Assembly (NCBI GenBank): GCA_031277795.1
Contig: JAITLQ010000015.1
Location: forward strand, 124,001 to 188,000
Direction of reading: 5' to 3'
DNA length: 64,000 nt
Source: Arthrobacter sp.
GTDB lineage: Bacteria > Actinomycetota > Actinomycetes > Actinomycetales > Micrococcaceae
Shown: piece after piece, positions 41,351 to 50,394 of the stretch
Position numbering within the stretch: the stretch's first letter is position 1
Layout of the letters: each line of letters starts with the position of its first letter
Made by a program: the position numbers and the translations under genes
The notes under the pieces: model-generated
Seen by the model: only the letters and a program-made list of their open reading frames with translations
Database searches by the model: none
What the model was told of the DNA's origin: nothing

Positions 41351-43711
41351 TCAGCGACCCCAGCGGCGCAGCCGCAGCGCGTTGGTCACCACGATCACCG
41401 AGGACGCGGCCATCGCGGCGCCGGCGATCATGGGGTTGAGCATCCCCAGCGCCGCCACGGGCAGCCCGAGCACGTTGTACGCGAACGCCCAGAACAGGTT
41501 CTGCCGAATGATCTTCAGCGTGGCGCGCGAGAGCCCGATCGCCTGCGCCACCTGCGTCACGGACGAGCCCATGAGCTCGATGTCGGCGCTCGCCCGCGCC
41601 ACATCGGTGCCCGCACCCATGGCGAGCCCCAGGTCGGCGGCGGCCAGGGCCGGGGCGTCGTTGACGCCGTCGCCCACCATCGCCACGCGGTGCCCGGCGG
41701 CCTGGAGGGAGCGCACCTGCTCCACCTTGCCCTCGGGGCGCACACCGGCGATGACGTTCTGCGGCGCGATCCCGACCTCGGCCGCGACGGCGGCGGCGAC
41801 GGCCGCGTTGTCGCCCGTCACGAGCCACGGCGTCACGCCGAGCTCCTTGAGGGCGGCCACGCCGGCGGCGGAGCTGGGCTTCACGGTGTCGGTCACGGAC
41901 AGCACCGCGCCCACCCGTCCGTCCACGCCGAGCAGCACGGCCGTGGCGTCGGCCTCCTCGGCGGAGGCGAGGGCCGCGACGGCCTCGGCCCCCACGGGGA
42001 TCCCGGCCGCCTCCAGGTGATCGGCCTTGCCGAGGACCACGGCGTTCCCGTCCACGGTGGCGGCCACGCCGCCCCCGGCGGAGGAGACGAAGCCCGTGGC
42101 TTCCAGCAGGGTGCCCGACGCCGCGTGTTCACCCGAGCCGGCGGCGTCACCGGCCGCCGTGCTTGCGGCGGCCGGCAACGTGTCAACCGCGGACGCGGCG
42201 CGAGCAGCCTCGGCGATCGCCCGGGCGATGGGGTGCTCGGAGCCCTCCTCGGCGGCGCCGGCCAGGGCCAGCGCGCGCTCGGGGCCGAGCCCGGCCGGCA
42301 GCGGTGAACCGGACGGGGCGGAGACCGCCACGCCGGCCAACGCCATGCGCCCCTCGGTCAGGGTGCCGGTCTTGTCCAAGATGACGGCGTTCACGCCGCG
42401 GGCCTCCTCCAGCACTTGCGGGCCGGAGAGCAGGATGCCCAGCTGCGAGCCGCGGCCGGTGCCCGCCACAAGCGCCACGGGCGTCGCGAGCCCCAGGGCA
42501 CACGGGCAGGCGATGACGAGCACGGTCACGGCCGCAACAAAGCCGTCGCGCACATCGCCCACGGCCAGCCACCACACCACGAACGTGAGCGCCGCGATGG
42601 CCAGGACGACGGGCACAAAGACGGCGGAGATGCGATCGGCCAGGCGCGTGATGGGCGCCTTGGCGGTCTGCGCCTGCGAGATCATGCGGCCCATCGAGGC
42701 GAGGGTGGTGTCCTCGCCCACGCGGGTCAGCCGCACGCGCAGGTTGCCGGAGGTGTTGATCGTGGCACCCGTGACGGGGGAGTCCGGCCCCACCTCCACC
42801 GGCACCGACTCGCCCGTGATGACGGCGGTGTCCACGGCGGAGTGCCCGGAGAGTACGACGCCGTCGGCGGCGATCTTCTCGCCGGGGCGCACGTCGATGA
42901 CGTCACCCACGCCCAAGGCGCCGACCGGCACCTCGGTGAGCGAACCGTCGTCGTGCACCACGCGCGCAGTGCGCGCCCCCAAGGCAAGCAGCGAGCGCAG
43001 CGCGTCGGCGGCGGAACGCCGCGCGCGGTGCTCGAGCCAGCGGCCCAGGAGCAGGAAGGTCGCGACGGTGGCGGCCACCTCGAAGTAGAGCTGGTGTTCG
43101 CCCATGTCCATGGGCATGCCCCACATGGCGTGGGCCGTCAGCCCCGGATCGAGGATCAGCTGTCCCAGCGAGAAGAGGTAGGCCGCCGCGATGCCGATGG
43201 AGACGAGGGTGTCCATCGTGGAGGCTCCGTGGCGCGCGTTGATGGCGGACGCCCGGTGGAAGGGCCAGGCCGCCCACGTGACCACGGGGGTCGTGAGCGC
43301 GGCGACGACCCAGCCCCACTGCGGGAACTGCGCGCCGGGCACCATGGAGACGAGGAGGACGGGCACGGTGAGCGTCGCCGCCACGATGAACCGCGCCAGC
43401 AGGTGATCGTCCCGCTCCGGGGCGCTCGTGTCGCCGTCGTCGCCGGCGCCCGCACGCGGCTTGGGCGTGGCGGTGTACCCGGCGGCGGCGACGGTGTCGA
43501 GGAGTTCTTGATCGCTCACGGACGCCGGCGCGGTGACCTGGGCCGATTCCAGCGCCAGGTTCACGCTGGCCTCGACGCCCGGCAGCTTGCCGAGCTTGCG
43601 CTCGATTCGGCCCACGCACGAGGCGCAGGTCATGCCCTGGATGTCCAGGTCCACGACGCGCAGCGCGGTGGCGTCCGGCGCCTCGAGCGTGGGGTTCTGC
43701 CGTGCGGCCAC
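41351..43711 (-). CDS. copA: Copper-exporting P1B-type ATPase
   Basis: A 786-residue heavy-metal P-type ATPase. The N-terminal metal-binding domain has GMTCASC (C29, C32). The transmembrane CPC motif is in VIACPCALGLATP (about residue 404). The phosphorylated aspartate is in VILDKTGTLTEG (about D446). The SEHPIARA and GDGVNDAPAL motifs complete the P1B-1 signature. I chose the GTG at 43711 because AAGGAG lies 9 nt before it. The upstream TTG at 43720 directly abuts that site. It is the third gene of csoR-copZ-copA and pumps Cu(I) out of the cytoplasm. Confidence 0.95.
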   Translation of the reverse strand: MAARQNPTLEAPDATALRVVDLDIQGMTCASCVGRIERKLGKLPGVEASVNLALESAQVTAPASVSDQELLDTVAAAGYTATPKPRAGAGDDGDTSAPERDDHLLARFIVAATLTVPVLLVSMVPGAQFPQWGWVVAALTTPVVTWAAWPFHRASAINARHGASTMDTLVSIGIAAAYLFSLGQLILDPGLTAHAMWGMPMDMGEHQLYFEVAATVATFLLLGRWLEHRARRSAADALRSLLALGARTARVVHDDGSLTEVPVGALGVGDVIDVRPGEKIAADGVVLSGHSAVDTAVITGESVPVEVGPDSPVTGATINTSGNLRVRLTRVGEDTTLASMGRMISQAQTAKAPITRLADRISAVFVPVVLAIAALTFVVWWLAVGDVRDGFVAAVTVLVIACPCALGLATPVALVAGTGRGSQLGILLSGPQVLEEARGVNAVILDKTGTLTEGRMALAGVAVSAPSGSPLPAGLGPERALALAGAAEEGSEHPIARAIAEAARAASAVDTLPAAASTAAGDAAGSGEHAASGTLLEATGFVSSAGGGVAATVDGNAVVLGKADHLEAAGIPVGAEAVAALASAEEADATAVLLGVDGRVGAVLSVTDTVKPSSAAGVAALKELGVTPWLVTGDNAAVAAAVAAEVGIAPQNVIAGVRPEGKVEQVRSLQAAGHRVAMVGDGVNDAPALAAADLGLAMGAGTDVARASADIELMGSSVTQVAQAIGLSRATLKIIRQNLFWAFAYNVLGLPVAALGMLNPMIAGAAMAASSVIVVTNALRLRRWGR

Positions 43712-43745
43712 GGCGATCAACTCCTTGGGTCGGGGGGATAAGAAC

Positions 43746-43967
43746 TTAGGCGTTCTCGGAAACGACGGTGTAGCCGGCCTCGGCCACCGCCTCGGAGATT
43801 TCGGGGACGCTGAGCTCGCGCTCGGCGCTGACGGTCGCGGTCGAGAGCCCGCCGGCCACGAGGTCGACGTCCACGCCGGTCACGCCGGGGAGTGCGGAGA
43901 GCTCCTCCTTGACGCTCATGACGCAGTGACCGCAGGTCATGCCGGAGATGGTGACGGTGGTGTTCAT
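43746..43967 (-). CDS. copZ: Copper chaperone
   Basis: A 73-residue heavy-metal-associated (HMA) domain protein with the metal motif GMTCGHC (C12, C15) and the ferredoxin-like pattern ending in AEAGYTVVS. It delivers Cu(I) to CopA. The ATG at 43967 follows AGGAG; a longer upstream frame is not needed. It lies between csoR and copA on the same strand. Confidence 0.93.
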   Translation of the reverse strand: MNTTVTISGMTCGHCVMSVKEELSALPGVTGVDVDLVAGGLSTATVSAERELSVPEISEAVAEAGYTVVSENA

Positions 43968-44070
43968 GACTGACTCCTGATTGCTGGGGCGGAAGGTGAT
44001 CCGCGCTGAAAAGGGCACGACGCCGCACGGCCGGGCGGGTGCCGCCGGCCGGTGTCAAGCGGGCAGGGGG

Positions 44071-44385
44071 CTAACGCAGCAGGCGGCCGATGGCCGCCGC
44101 GGCCTCCTCCACCTTGTCGGCCACGATCGTGGCGTCGCCCGTCTCGACGGAGCGGGCGGCGGCGTCCACGACGCAGTGGCCGATGTGGTCCTGGACGAGC
44201 GCGAGGGAGACCTTGTGCAGCGCCGCGTTGATGGCCGAGATCTGCGTCAGGATGTCGATGCAGTAGTTGTCCTCGTCCACCATCCGCGAGACGCCGCGGA
44301 CCTGTCCCTCGATGCGGCGCAGGCGCTTGAGCAGCGCGTCCTTGTCGGAGGAGTAGCCGTGGCCTGCGTGTTCGTGCTCGCTCAT
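44071..44385 (-). CDS. csoR: CsoR-type copper-sensing repressor
   Basis: A 104-residue all-helical repressor with the Cys-His-Cys copper site C42 (DNYCIDIL), H67 (VQDHIG) and C71 (GHCVVDAA). The spacing (25 then 4) is the same as in mycobacterial CsoR. Copper binding releases it from DNA. It heads csoR-copZ-copA. Its -10 box TAGAGT (44397-44392) ends 6 nt before the ATG and abuts the first operator, so it represses itself and the export genes. No Shine-Dalgarno is needed if the message is leaderless. Confidence 0.95.
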   Translation of the reverse strand: MSEHEHAGHGYSSDKDALLKRLRRIEGQVRGVSRMVDEDNYCIDILTQISAINAALHKVSLALVQDHIGHCVVDAAARSVETGDATIVADKVEEAAAAIGRLLR

Positions 44386-44391
44386 ACCGCG

Positions 44392-44437
44392 ACTCTATAC
44401 CCCCTAGGGGTACCTAGGCAAGTACCCCTGGGGGGTA
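44392..44437. promoter_or_regulatory. Copper-operon promoter with two CsoR operators
   Basis: Two TACCCC-N-GGGGTA-type palindromes are present: TACCCCCTAGGGGTA (44398-44412) and TACCCCTGGGGGGTA (44423-44437), 25 bp between starts. The first abuts the csoR -10 box. Both lie between csoR and the divergent ATP-grasp gene. Confidence 0.9.
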
Positions 44438-44464
44438 TGTGCGCGGCGTCTCGGCGGGCCTCGG

Positions 44465-44470
44465 TAGGCT
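44465..44470 (+). promoter_or_regulatory. Possible -10 box of the ATP-grasp gene (TAGGCT)
   Basis: TAGGCT ends 7 nt before the ATG at 44478. A GGAG (44471-44474) between them could also act as a short-spaced ribosome site. The second CsoR operator is 28 nt upstream, in the -35 area. Confidence 0.4.
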
Positions 44471-44477
44471 GGAGTCC

Positions 44478-45722
44478 ATGCGCATTGAGGATTCCCAGCC
44501 CTTTGTCCCCCTCATCCTGGGCGGCGACATCGGCGCCTACTCGCTTGCCCGTGAGTTCCACGAGGCCTACGGCGTGCGCTCGGTGGCGATCCCCTCGGTC
44601 ATGACCGGGCTGCTGGCGCACTCGCGGATCGTGGAGCCGCGCGTCTTTGCGGATCACGCCGACGAGGCCGGCCTCCTCGCCTTCATCGAGGCGCAGGCCC
44701 GCGGACTCTCGCTCAACGGCACTCGCCGGGTGCTCCTGCTCGCCTCCAACGACCCGCACACGCGCCTCATCGTTGAGCACCGCGAGCGCTTCAAGACCTG
44801 GGCCACGGTGCCCTACGCCGATCTCACCCCGCTGCTGGCCGTCACGACCAAGGAGGGCTTTGACGCCCTCTGCGCCGAGCATGGTGTGCCCACGCCCGCC
44901 ACGGCCGTGGTGCATGCGGGCGAGGACGGCCCGGCCGCCGCGCGCGCCGCCGGCGTGGGCTATCCCGCCATCGTCAAGGCCTCCGACTCGGTTGCTTGGC
45001 ACGACGTCGAGTTTCCCGGGCAAAAGAAGGTCCACACCGTTGCCTCCGAGGCCGAACTGACGGCGCTCGCCGCCGCCGCGGAGGGCGCCGGGTATACCGC
45101 TGGCCTCGTGGTCCAGGACCTCATCCCCGGCCCCGACTCCGGCATGCACCTCGTGACCTTCTTCGCCGACCGGGCGGGGAACGTGCGCTTCGGCTCCGCT
45201 GGCCGTGTGGTGGTGGAGGAGCATGCCCCCGGCGCCCTGGGGAACTCGGCTGCCATCGTTTCTGGCGCCTACCCCGAGATCGTCGAGACCGGCCGCCGTG
45301 TGCTGCAGGACCTCGGCTGGCGCGGCTTTGCCATGTTCGACCTCAAGTTCGACCCGCGCGATGGCTCCTACCGCTTTTTCGAGCTCAACCCGCGCCTGGG
45401 CCGCAACCACTTCTACGTCACGGCCGCGGGGCACAATGTGGCCCGCTTCTACGTGGAGGAGTTCCTCGAGGGTGGACTCAAACAGAGTGAGGACTTTGTC
45501 CACGCCACGAACGAGCACCTCTACTCGGTGCTGCCTCAGTCCCTGCTGCGCCGCTACGTCCCGGCCGATCTGCACCCCACGATCAAGCGTCTCTTCAAGC
45601 GCGGCGGGCACTCCCACCCGCTCGTCTACCGGGCGGAGACGCATCCTCGGCGGTGGTTCTACATCGCCGCATCGCTCGTGAACCAGTACCGCAAGTTCAA
45701 GCGCTGGCACCCGGCCCCGTAG
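44478..45722 (+). CDS. ATP-grasp carboxylate-amine ligase (COG3919-like)
   Basis: A 414-residue ATP-grasp enzyme. The N-terminal PreATP-like domain begins VPLILGGDIGAYSLAREFHE. The ATP-binding lysine is in YPAIVKASDS, the hinge is in GLVVQDLIPGPDS, and the magnesium and catalytic segment is FFELNPRLGRNHFYVTAAGHN. It resembles uncharacterised predicted carboligases related to D-aspartate ligases, so it may join an amino acid to a peptide or cell-wall precursor. The substrate is unknown. It is divergent from csoR across a region with two CsoR operators, so copper-dependent expression is conceivable. Confidence 0.78.
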   Translation: MRIEDSQPFVPLILGGDIGAYSLAREFHEAYGVRSVAIPSVMTGLLAHSRIVEPRVFADHADEAGLLAFIEAQARGLSLNGTRRVLLLASNDPHTRLIVEHRERFKTWATVPYADLTPLLAVTTKEGFDALCAEHGVPTPATAVVHAGEDGPAAARAAGVGYPAIVKASDSVAWHDVEFPGQKKVHTVASEAELTALAAAAEGAGYTAGLVVQDLIPGPDSGMHLVTFFADRAGNVRFGSAGRVVVEEHAPGALGNSAAIVSGAYPEIVETGRRVLQDLGWRGFAMFDLKFDPRDGSYRFFELNPRLGRNHFYVTAAGHNVARFYVEEFLEGGLKQSEDFVHATNEHLYSVLPQSLLRRYVPADLHPTIKRLFKRGGHSHPLVYRAETHPRRWFYIAASLVNQYRKFKRWHPAP

Positions 45723-45740
45723 GGGGCGGCGGATGAAACG

Positions 45741-45778
45741 CGGCGCGGGGAGGGGTGCATGCACCCCTCCCCGCGCCG
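45741..45778. terminator. Long perfect palindrome, bidirectional terminator
   Basis: A 38-bp perfect palindrome centred on GTGCATGCAC (arms about 19 nt, GC-rich GGCGCGGGGAGGGGTGCA and its complement) lies between the convergent ATP-grasp and VOC genes. Confidence 0.85.
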
Positions 45779-45800
45779 TCGTGGTGTGGGAACCGACAGC

Positions 45801-46214
45801 TCAGGGCTGCATGGCGGACGCGTCCATCCACATGATTTCCCACACGTGCCCGTCGGGGTCCTTGACCGCGGCCCCGTACATTCCCGGGGCCTCCTCGAGG
45901 GCGGGGCGGTAGACGCGTCCACCGTGGGAGGCGGCGGCGGCCACGAAGGCGTCGACCTCCTCGCGCGAGTCGGCCGAGAGGGCGGTGAGCTTCTGCTGGG
46001 TGCCGCTCGGGGTGCTCGGCTGGTCGCCCTCGCGCAGGAACGTGGAGTAGAAGCCGGGCAGCAGGAGCATGATCCAGATGTTCTCCTCGACCCGCCACGC
46101 GCTCGCGACGTCGTTGGAGAAGGGGCCGATCTTGGTGAACCCCAGGCCGTCGTAGAAGGCGTCCGCCACGTCCAGATTGGACACCGGCAGGTTGACGAAG
46201 ATCATGCGTGACAT
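45801..46214 (-). CDS. VOC-superfamily protein (glyoxalase/bleomycin-resistance fold)
   Basis: A 137-residue protein with two beta-alpha-beta-beta-beta units: MIFVNLPVSNLDVADAFYDGLGF at the start and YGAAVKDPDGHVWEIMWMD at the end. The C-terminal glutamate of HVWEIMW is the usual metal ligand position. Many such proteins are lactoylglutathione-lyase-like or of unknown substrate. The ATG at 46214 follows AAGGACC. A much longer open frame upstream is a shadow. Confidence 0.85.
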   Translation of the reverse strand: MSRMIFVNLPVSNLDVADAFYDGLGFTKIGPFSNDVASAWRVEENIWIMLLLPGFYSTFLREGDQPSTPSGTQQKLTALSADSREEVDAFVAAAASHGGRVYRPALEEAPGMYGAAVKDPDGHVWEIMWMDASAMQP

Positions 46215-46305
46215 GGTGGTCCTTGCCTCGGGTGCTGGGGGGCGGCGTCGCGGTCGGCGCCGTGGTAGGCACAGCCTAGGGCACGACGGCACGACGGCAC
46301 GCGCG

Positions 46306-46776
46306 TCAGCGGGTACCGGGGTTCCGCTCGGCGGGGCGCACCATGGGCACGTGGGGGATCCCGTCCTCGAGGAATTCGGCGCCGGAGACGGCAAAGCCGA
46401 AGCGCTCGTACCAGCCCTGCAGGTGAGCCTGCGCCTCGATCTCGATCGCGCGTCCCGAACAGGCCTCGATGCCAGCCGTGAGCAGGCGAGCCATGAGGCC
46501 GCGGCCGCGGGCGTCGCGGCGGGTGGCCACCCTGCCGATCCGGCGGGCCGCGCCGCCGTCCTCGTGCAGGAGTCGAAGGGTCGCGAGCACCGAGCCATCC
46601 GCCTCCTGGAGCCACAGGTGCTCGGCGCCCGGTTCGTCGTCACGCTCGTCCAGGTCGGGGTAAGCGCACTCCTGCTCCACGACAAACACGTTCTGGCGGA
46701 GGGTGGTGATGCGGTGCCACGTGGTGGCCGGCAGCTCCGCCAGCCGGGAACGATGCAAGGTGACCGCTGAATCCAT
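46306..46776 (-). CDS. GNAT acetyltransferase of the ElaA type
   Basis: A 156-residue N-acetyltransferase. The N-terminal RQNVFVVEQECAYPDLDERD is characteristic of ElaA-like proteins. The acetyl-CoA motif is RRDARGRGLMARLL, and the end GIPHVPMVRP fits the family. The acceptor is unknown. The start at 46776 follows TACGAT (46788-46783) at 6 nt, with no Shine-Dalgarno. It is followed by the VOC gene on the same strand after about 90 bp. Confidence 0.85.
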   Translation of the reverse strand: MDSAVTLHRSRLAELPATTWHRITTLRQNVFVVEQECAYPDLDERDDEPGAEHLWLQEADGSVLATLRLLHEDGGAARRIGRVATRRDARGRGLMARLLTAGIEACSGRAIEIEAQAHLQGWYERFGFAVSGAEFLEDGIPHVPMVRPAERNPGTR

Positions 46777-46782
46777 GGCCCC

Positions 46783-46788
46783 ATCGTA
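46783..46788 (-). promoter_or_regulatory. -10 box of a probable leaderless promoter (TACGAT)
   Basis: TACGAT on the minus strand ends 6 nt before the ATG of the acetyltransferase gene. The flanking 46790-46870 is AT-rich, as expected for promoter DNA here. Confidence 0.5.
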
Positions 46789-46924
46789 AAAGGCGCTTGA
46801 TGTAAGCGGAAGAATATCAATGGGGGACGCCCGCTTCGTTGTCTTAAGTCGCGAGCTTGTGTAAATTCAACGGTCAATCGACCCGAAGCGCTGATCCGCG
46901 GCGAGAACGAGAACGGCCAGGGGT

Positions 46925-46956
46925 GGCCCGCGTGAATCTTGGGGGATACGCGGGCC
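46925..46956 (-). terminator. Hairpin after the MMPL exporter gene
   Basis: GGCCCGCGT pairs with ACGCGGGCC (9-bp arms) around a 14-nt loop, about 100 nt beyond the exporter stop. The remaining 46790-47058 interval shows no gene. Confidence 0.5.
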
Positions 46957-47058
46957 GCCTTCTTGTCACGCACGAGCGCCTGTCCGGGGCGTGGTCCCGG
47001 GCCTCCGCCCCGCCGAACCCGTGCCCCACGCCCCGGAACAAGCGGGCCGGCAAGGCAC

Positions 47059-50000
47059 CTAGCGAGCGGCCCCGGCGAGGGCCTCCTCGTCGCCCTCGGG
47101 CGCGTCGGCCGGGGCGGCGTCGTCGACGGAGTCCTCCGGCCGCGCCGGCGAACCGTGGCGCGCGAGCAGCTTGGCTCCCTCCACATCCACGTCCGGCAGG
47201 ATTCGATCCAGCCACTTCGGGATGTACCAGGCGTGCTTGCCGAGCAGGGTCATGACCGCGGGGGTGAGCGTCATGCGCACCACGAAGGCGTCGGCCAGCA
47301 CGCCCACAGCCAGGGCGAAGCCGATCGGTCGGATCATCGCGAGGTGGCTGAAGATGAACCCGGCGAACACGCTCGTCATGATGAGCGCCGCGGCCGTGAC
47401 CACCGGGGCCGAGCTGCGGAAGCCGGCCTTGACCGCCTCGCGCGGGTCGGCGCCGTGGGCGTAGGCCTCGCGCATCGCCGAGACGAGGAACACCTGGTAG
47501 TCCATGGCCAGGCCGAAGAGGATGCCCGTGAGCAGGATCGGCAGGAAGCTCATGATCGGTCCCGTGACGTGGACGTCGAACACTGGGCCGAGCCAGCCCC
47601 ACTGGTAGACCGCCACGGTGGCGCCGAACGCCGCCGCGAGGGAGAGCAGGAAGCCGGCCGTCGCCAGGAGCGGCACCACGATGGAGCGGAAGACGAGCAG
47701 CAGCAGGATGAGCGAGAGGCCCACCACGATGCCCAGGTAGAGCGGCAGCGCGTCGGCGAGCTTCTCCGAGACGTCGATCTGCGCCGTGACCTGGCCCGTG
47801 AGCGCCACGGTGGTGTCGGTCGAGGCGCCGATGCCAGGGGTCTTCTCGCGCAGATCGTGCACGAGCTGCTCCGTGGAGGCGGAGGAGGGCCCGTCCGTCG
47901 GCACGATCTGCAGCGCGCCGTAGCTGCGGTCGTCGTTGGTGGCGGCCGGCATGACCGCCACGACGCCCTCGGTCTGGCGCAGCTCGTCCGCCACGTCCAG
48001 CAGCTTGTTCTGTGCCTCGTCCTCGGAGAGCCCCTCCGGCAGGTGCACGAGCGCCAGGATGGGCCCGTTGAAGCCGCCGCCGAAGCGCTCGGAGGTCACC
48101 TGGTAGGCGCGCTGGGCCGAGGAACCGTACGCCTCTTGATTGCCGTCCGGCAGCGCCGTGCGCAGCTGGGCGGTGGGCAGGGCGATGGCCGCGAGCAGCA
48201 GCACGGAGGCCGCGGTGACGAGCCACGGGTGGCGCGTCGTGAACGCGGCCCAGCCGCGCCGGGGCGTGGCGGCCGCGGCGCTGGCCACCCCGGCGTCGGG
48301 CGTTGCACCGCCCGACGCCGCCTGGGCGGCCTGGGAGGCGAGGCTCGCCTCCGCCTTGCGCCAGGCCCGCTTGGAGACCATGCGCCGGCCGAGGAAGCCC
48401 AGGATCGCCGGGAGCAGCGTCAGGGAGACGAGCACCGAGAGCGCCACGGTGGCTGCCGCGGAGAGGCCGAGGATGGAGAGGAAGGGCAGGCCGGGGACCA
48501 CGAGGGCGGCCAGGGCGATGACGACCGTCAGGCCGGCGAAGACCACGGCGTTGCCGGAGGTGCCCACGGCCGTGCCGATGGACTCGATCACAGGCATGCC
48601 GGCCAGCATCTGCTTGCGGTGCCTGTGCATGATGAAGAGCGAGTAGTCGATGCCCACCGCGAGGCCGAGCATGAGGGCCAGCGCCGGGGTGATCGAGGCC
48701 ATCTCCACGAGCGAGGAGAAGGCCAGGGTGCCGCCCACGCCGGCGCCCACGCCGATGACGGCCATGAGCAGCGGCAGGCCGGCCGCCACGAAGGTGCCCA
48801 TCATGACGAAGAGGACGATGGCGGCGATGATCATGCCGATCGCCTCGCCCGGCCCGAAGAAGGAGTTCAGGTCGGAGACGATCTCCTTGGAATAGAGCAC
48901 CTCGACGCCCTGGGACGTGACCCGGTTCAGGATGTCCTGCAGGCTCTGGCGGTCGGCGGGGCTGATGGCCTCGGCCTGGCCTTCGAACTGCAGGTTGGAG
49001 ACGGCCGTGGTGCCGTCGGCCGAGACGAAGCGCATGCCCTGGCCCGCGTCGGCCGTGCGCTGGCCGAGGGCCAGCTGCGTGCGCGCCTCGGCGAGCTTCT
49101 TCTCCCCGTCCGCCAGCTCCTTCTCGCTCGCGGGGATCTTCTTCTCGCCCTCGGCGATCTGCTGCTTGGCGGCGGCGAGCTGGGCCGCGCCGTCCTCGTA
49201 CTGCTGCCGACCCTCTGCGAGCTTCTTCCCGCTCGCGGCGAGCTCGGCGCGGCCGGCGGCCAGCTCGCTCGCGGCGGCGTCGAGCTTGGCCTTGGCCGCC
49301 GTGAGCTGGGGCTGCTTCTGTGCGATCTGGGCGCGCCCGGCGTCGAGCTGCTCCTTGGCCGTGGCGAGCTGCTGTTCGGCCGTGGCGAGCTTGGCCGCGT
49401 TGCTCTTGATCTGGGCGGCGCCCTCGGTGAGTTGCTGCTTTGAGGCGGTCAGCTGCTGCTGGGCGGCGGCCAGCTTGGCCTCGGCGGCCTCGAATTCGGC
49501 GAGTTGCTGCTCGACGGCGACCTTCTGCTCGCCGCTGAGCGAGGGGAGGGCCGCCTTGCCCTGTTCGTAGGCCGGGCGCTTGGCCTCGAGGGCCTTGCTG
49601 CCCGCCGCGTACTCCTTGGCGCCCGCGTCGTACTTGGCCTGCCCGGCGTCGAGCTGCTGCCGGGCGGCGGCGAGCTTGGCCCGGCCGTCCTTGAGCTCCT
49701 GCCGGCCGGCGTCGTACTGCTTCTGGCCGGCGTCCACCTTGGCCTGCGCGGCGGCCAACTGGGCCGCACCGCTCTTGTACTGCGCCAGGCCGGCGTTGTA
49801 TTCCTTCTCGCCGGCGGCGAGCTTGGTCCGGCCGGCGTCCAGCTGCTGCTGCCCCTCCTCCAGCTGTGCCTTGGCCTTGGCGAGTTCCGGCTCGTTCTTG
49901 GCGATCTGCGCCTTGCCGTCGGCAAGCTTCTGCTTGGCCTCGGCCAGCGCCTGCTTGCCGTCCTCGAGCTTCTTGGCGTTCGCGGCGATCTCCGCCTCGC

Positions 50001-50376
50001 CGTCCTTGACCTTGCCCTCGGCCTCGTCGAGCGTCTTCTGCGTGCTGAAGGGGTCGAGGGCGCCGACGACGAGCTGCTTGTCCTTGAGCTCCTGGAGCGA
50101 GTCCTGGATGGTGCGCTTCTGCTCGGCGGTGAACGTGCCCTCCTTGGTCTGGAAGACCACATTGCCCTGGCCGCCGGCCAGCTCGGGGATCTCCTCGCGC
50201 ATCTTGTCCAGCGTCAGCTGGGTCTCGGTGCCCGGGATGGAGAAGGAGTTGCTCAGCTTGCCCATGAAGGCGCCGGCCGAGCCACCGATGACGAGCAGGA
50301 CAACGAGCCAGGCGGAGAGGAACCACCAGCGCTTGTGCGCCGCGAGCGTGCCGAGGCGATACAGGAAGGAAGCCAT
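47059..50376 (-). CDS. MMPL/RND-family exporter with a long heptad-repeat periplasmic insert
   Basis: A 1105-residue membrane protein with 12 helices in two MMPL/RND halves. Helix 1 (about 18-38) is followed by a large extracytoplasmic loop. From about residue 115 to 440 this loop is an alanine-, glutamine- and lysine-rich repeat of the form AAxKxxLxxGxxxLAx, repeated many times and predicted to be coiled-coil. A conserved GIDYSLFIMHRHRKQ motif follows helix 4, and the second half has FGLAMDYQVFLVSAMRE. The ATG follows AAGGACC. It is 18 nt downstream of a TetR gene and is probably repressed by it. Substrates of related proteins are lipids or drugs; here unknown. Confidence 0.88.
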   Translation of the reverse strand: MASFLYRLGTLAAHKRWWFLSAWLVVLLVIGGSAGAFMGKLSNSFSIPGTETQLTLDKMREEIPELAGGQGNVVFQTKEGTFTAEQKRTIQDSLQELKDKQLVVGALDPFSTQKTLDEAEGKVKDGEAEIAANAKKLEDGKQALAEAKQKLADGKAQIAKNEPELAKAKAQLEEGQQQLDAGRTKLAAGEKEYNAGLAQYKSGAAQLAAAQAKVDAGQKQYDAGRQELKDGRAKLAAARQQLDAGQAKYDAGAKEYAAGSKALEAKRPAYEQGKAALPSLSGEQKVAVEQQLAEFEAAEAKLAAAQQQLTASKQQLTEGAAQIKSNAAKLATAEQQLATAKEQLDAGRAQIAQKQPQLTAAKAKLDAAASELAAGRAELAASGKKLAEGRQQYEDGAAQLAAAKQQIAEGEKKIPASEKELADGEKKLAEARTQLALGQRTADAGQGMRFVSADGTTAVSNLQFEGQAEAISPADRQSLQDILNRVTSQGVEVLYSKEIVSDLNSFFGPGEAIGMIIAAIVLFVMMGTFVAAGLPLLMAVIGVGAGVGGTLAFSSLVEMASITPALALMLGLAVGIDYSLFIMHRHRKQMLAGMPVIESIGTAVGTSGNAVVFAGLTVVIALAALVVPGLPFLSILGLSAAATVALSVLVSLTLLPAILGFLGRRMVSKRAWRKAEASLASQAAQAASGGATPDAGVASAAAATPRRGWAAFTTRHPWLVTAASVLLLAAIALPTAQLRTALPDGNQEAYGSSAQRAYQVTSERFGGGFNGPILALVHLPEGLSEDEAQNKLLDVADELRQTEGVVAVMPAATNDDRSYGALQIVPTDGPSSASTEQLVHDLREKTPGIGASTDTTVALTGQVTAQIDVSEKLADALPLYLGIVVGLSLILLLLVFRSIVVPLLATAGFLLSLAAAFGATVAVYQWGWLGPVFDVHVTGPIMSFLPILLTGILFGLAMDYQVFLVSAMREAYAHGADPREAVKAGFRSSAPVVTAAALIMTSVFAGFIFSHLAMIRPIGFALAVGVLADAFVVRMTLTPAVMTLLGKHAWYIPKWLDRILPDVDVEGAKLLARHGSPARPEDSVDDAAPADAPEGDEEALAGAAR

Positions 50377-50394
50377 GGGGAGAGGTCCTTGGGT

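Noticed and set aside
46800..46920. tRNA or riboswitch in the AT-rich gap upstream of the acetyltransferase
   Set aside because: I could not form a cloverleaf or recognise a conserved riboswitch core; promoter DNA explains the AT content.
45801..47186. A 461-residue upstream extension of the VOC protein
   Set aside because: The additional sequence is Arg/Pro-rich shadow overlapping the acetyltransferase gene; a good ATG with AAGGACC exists at 46214.
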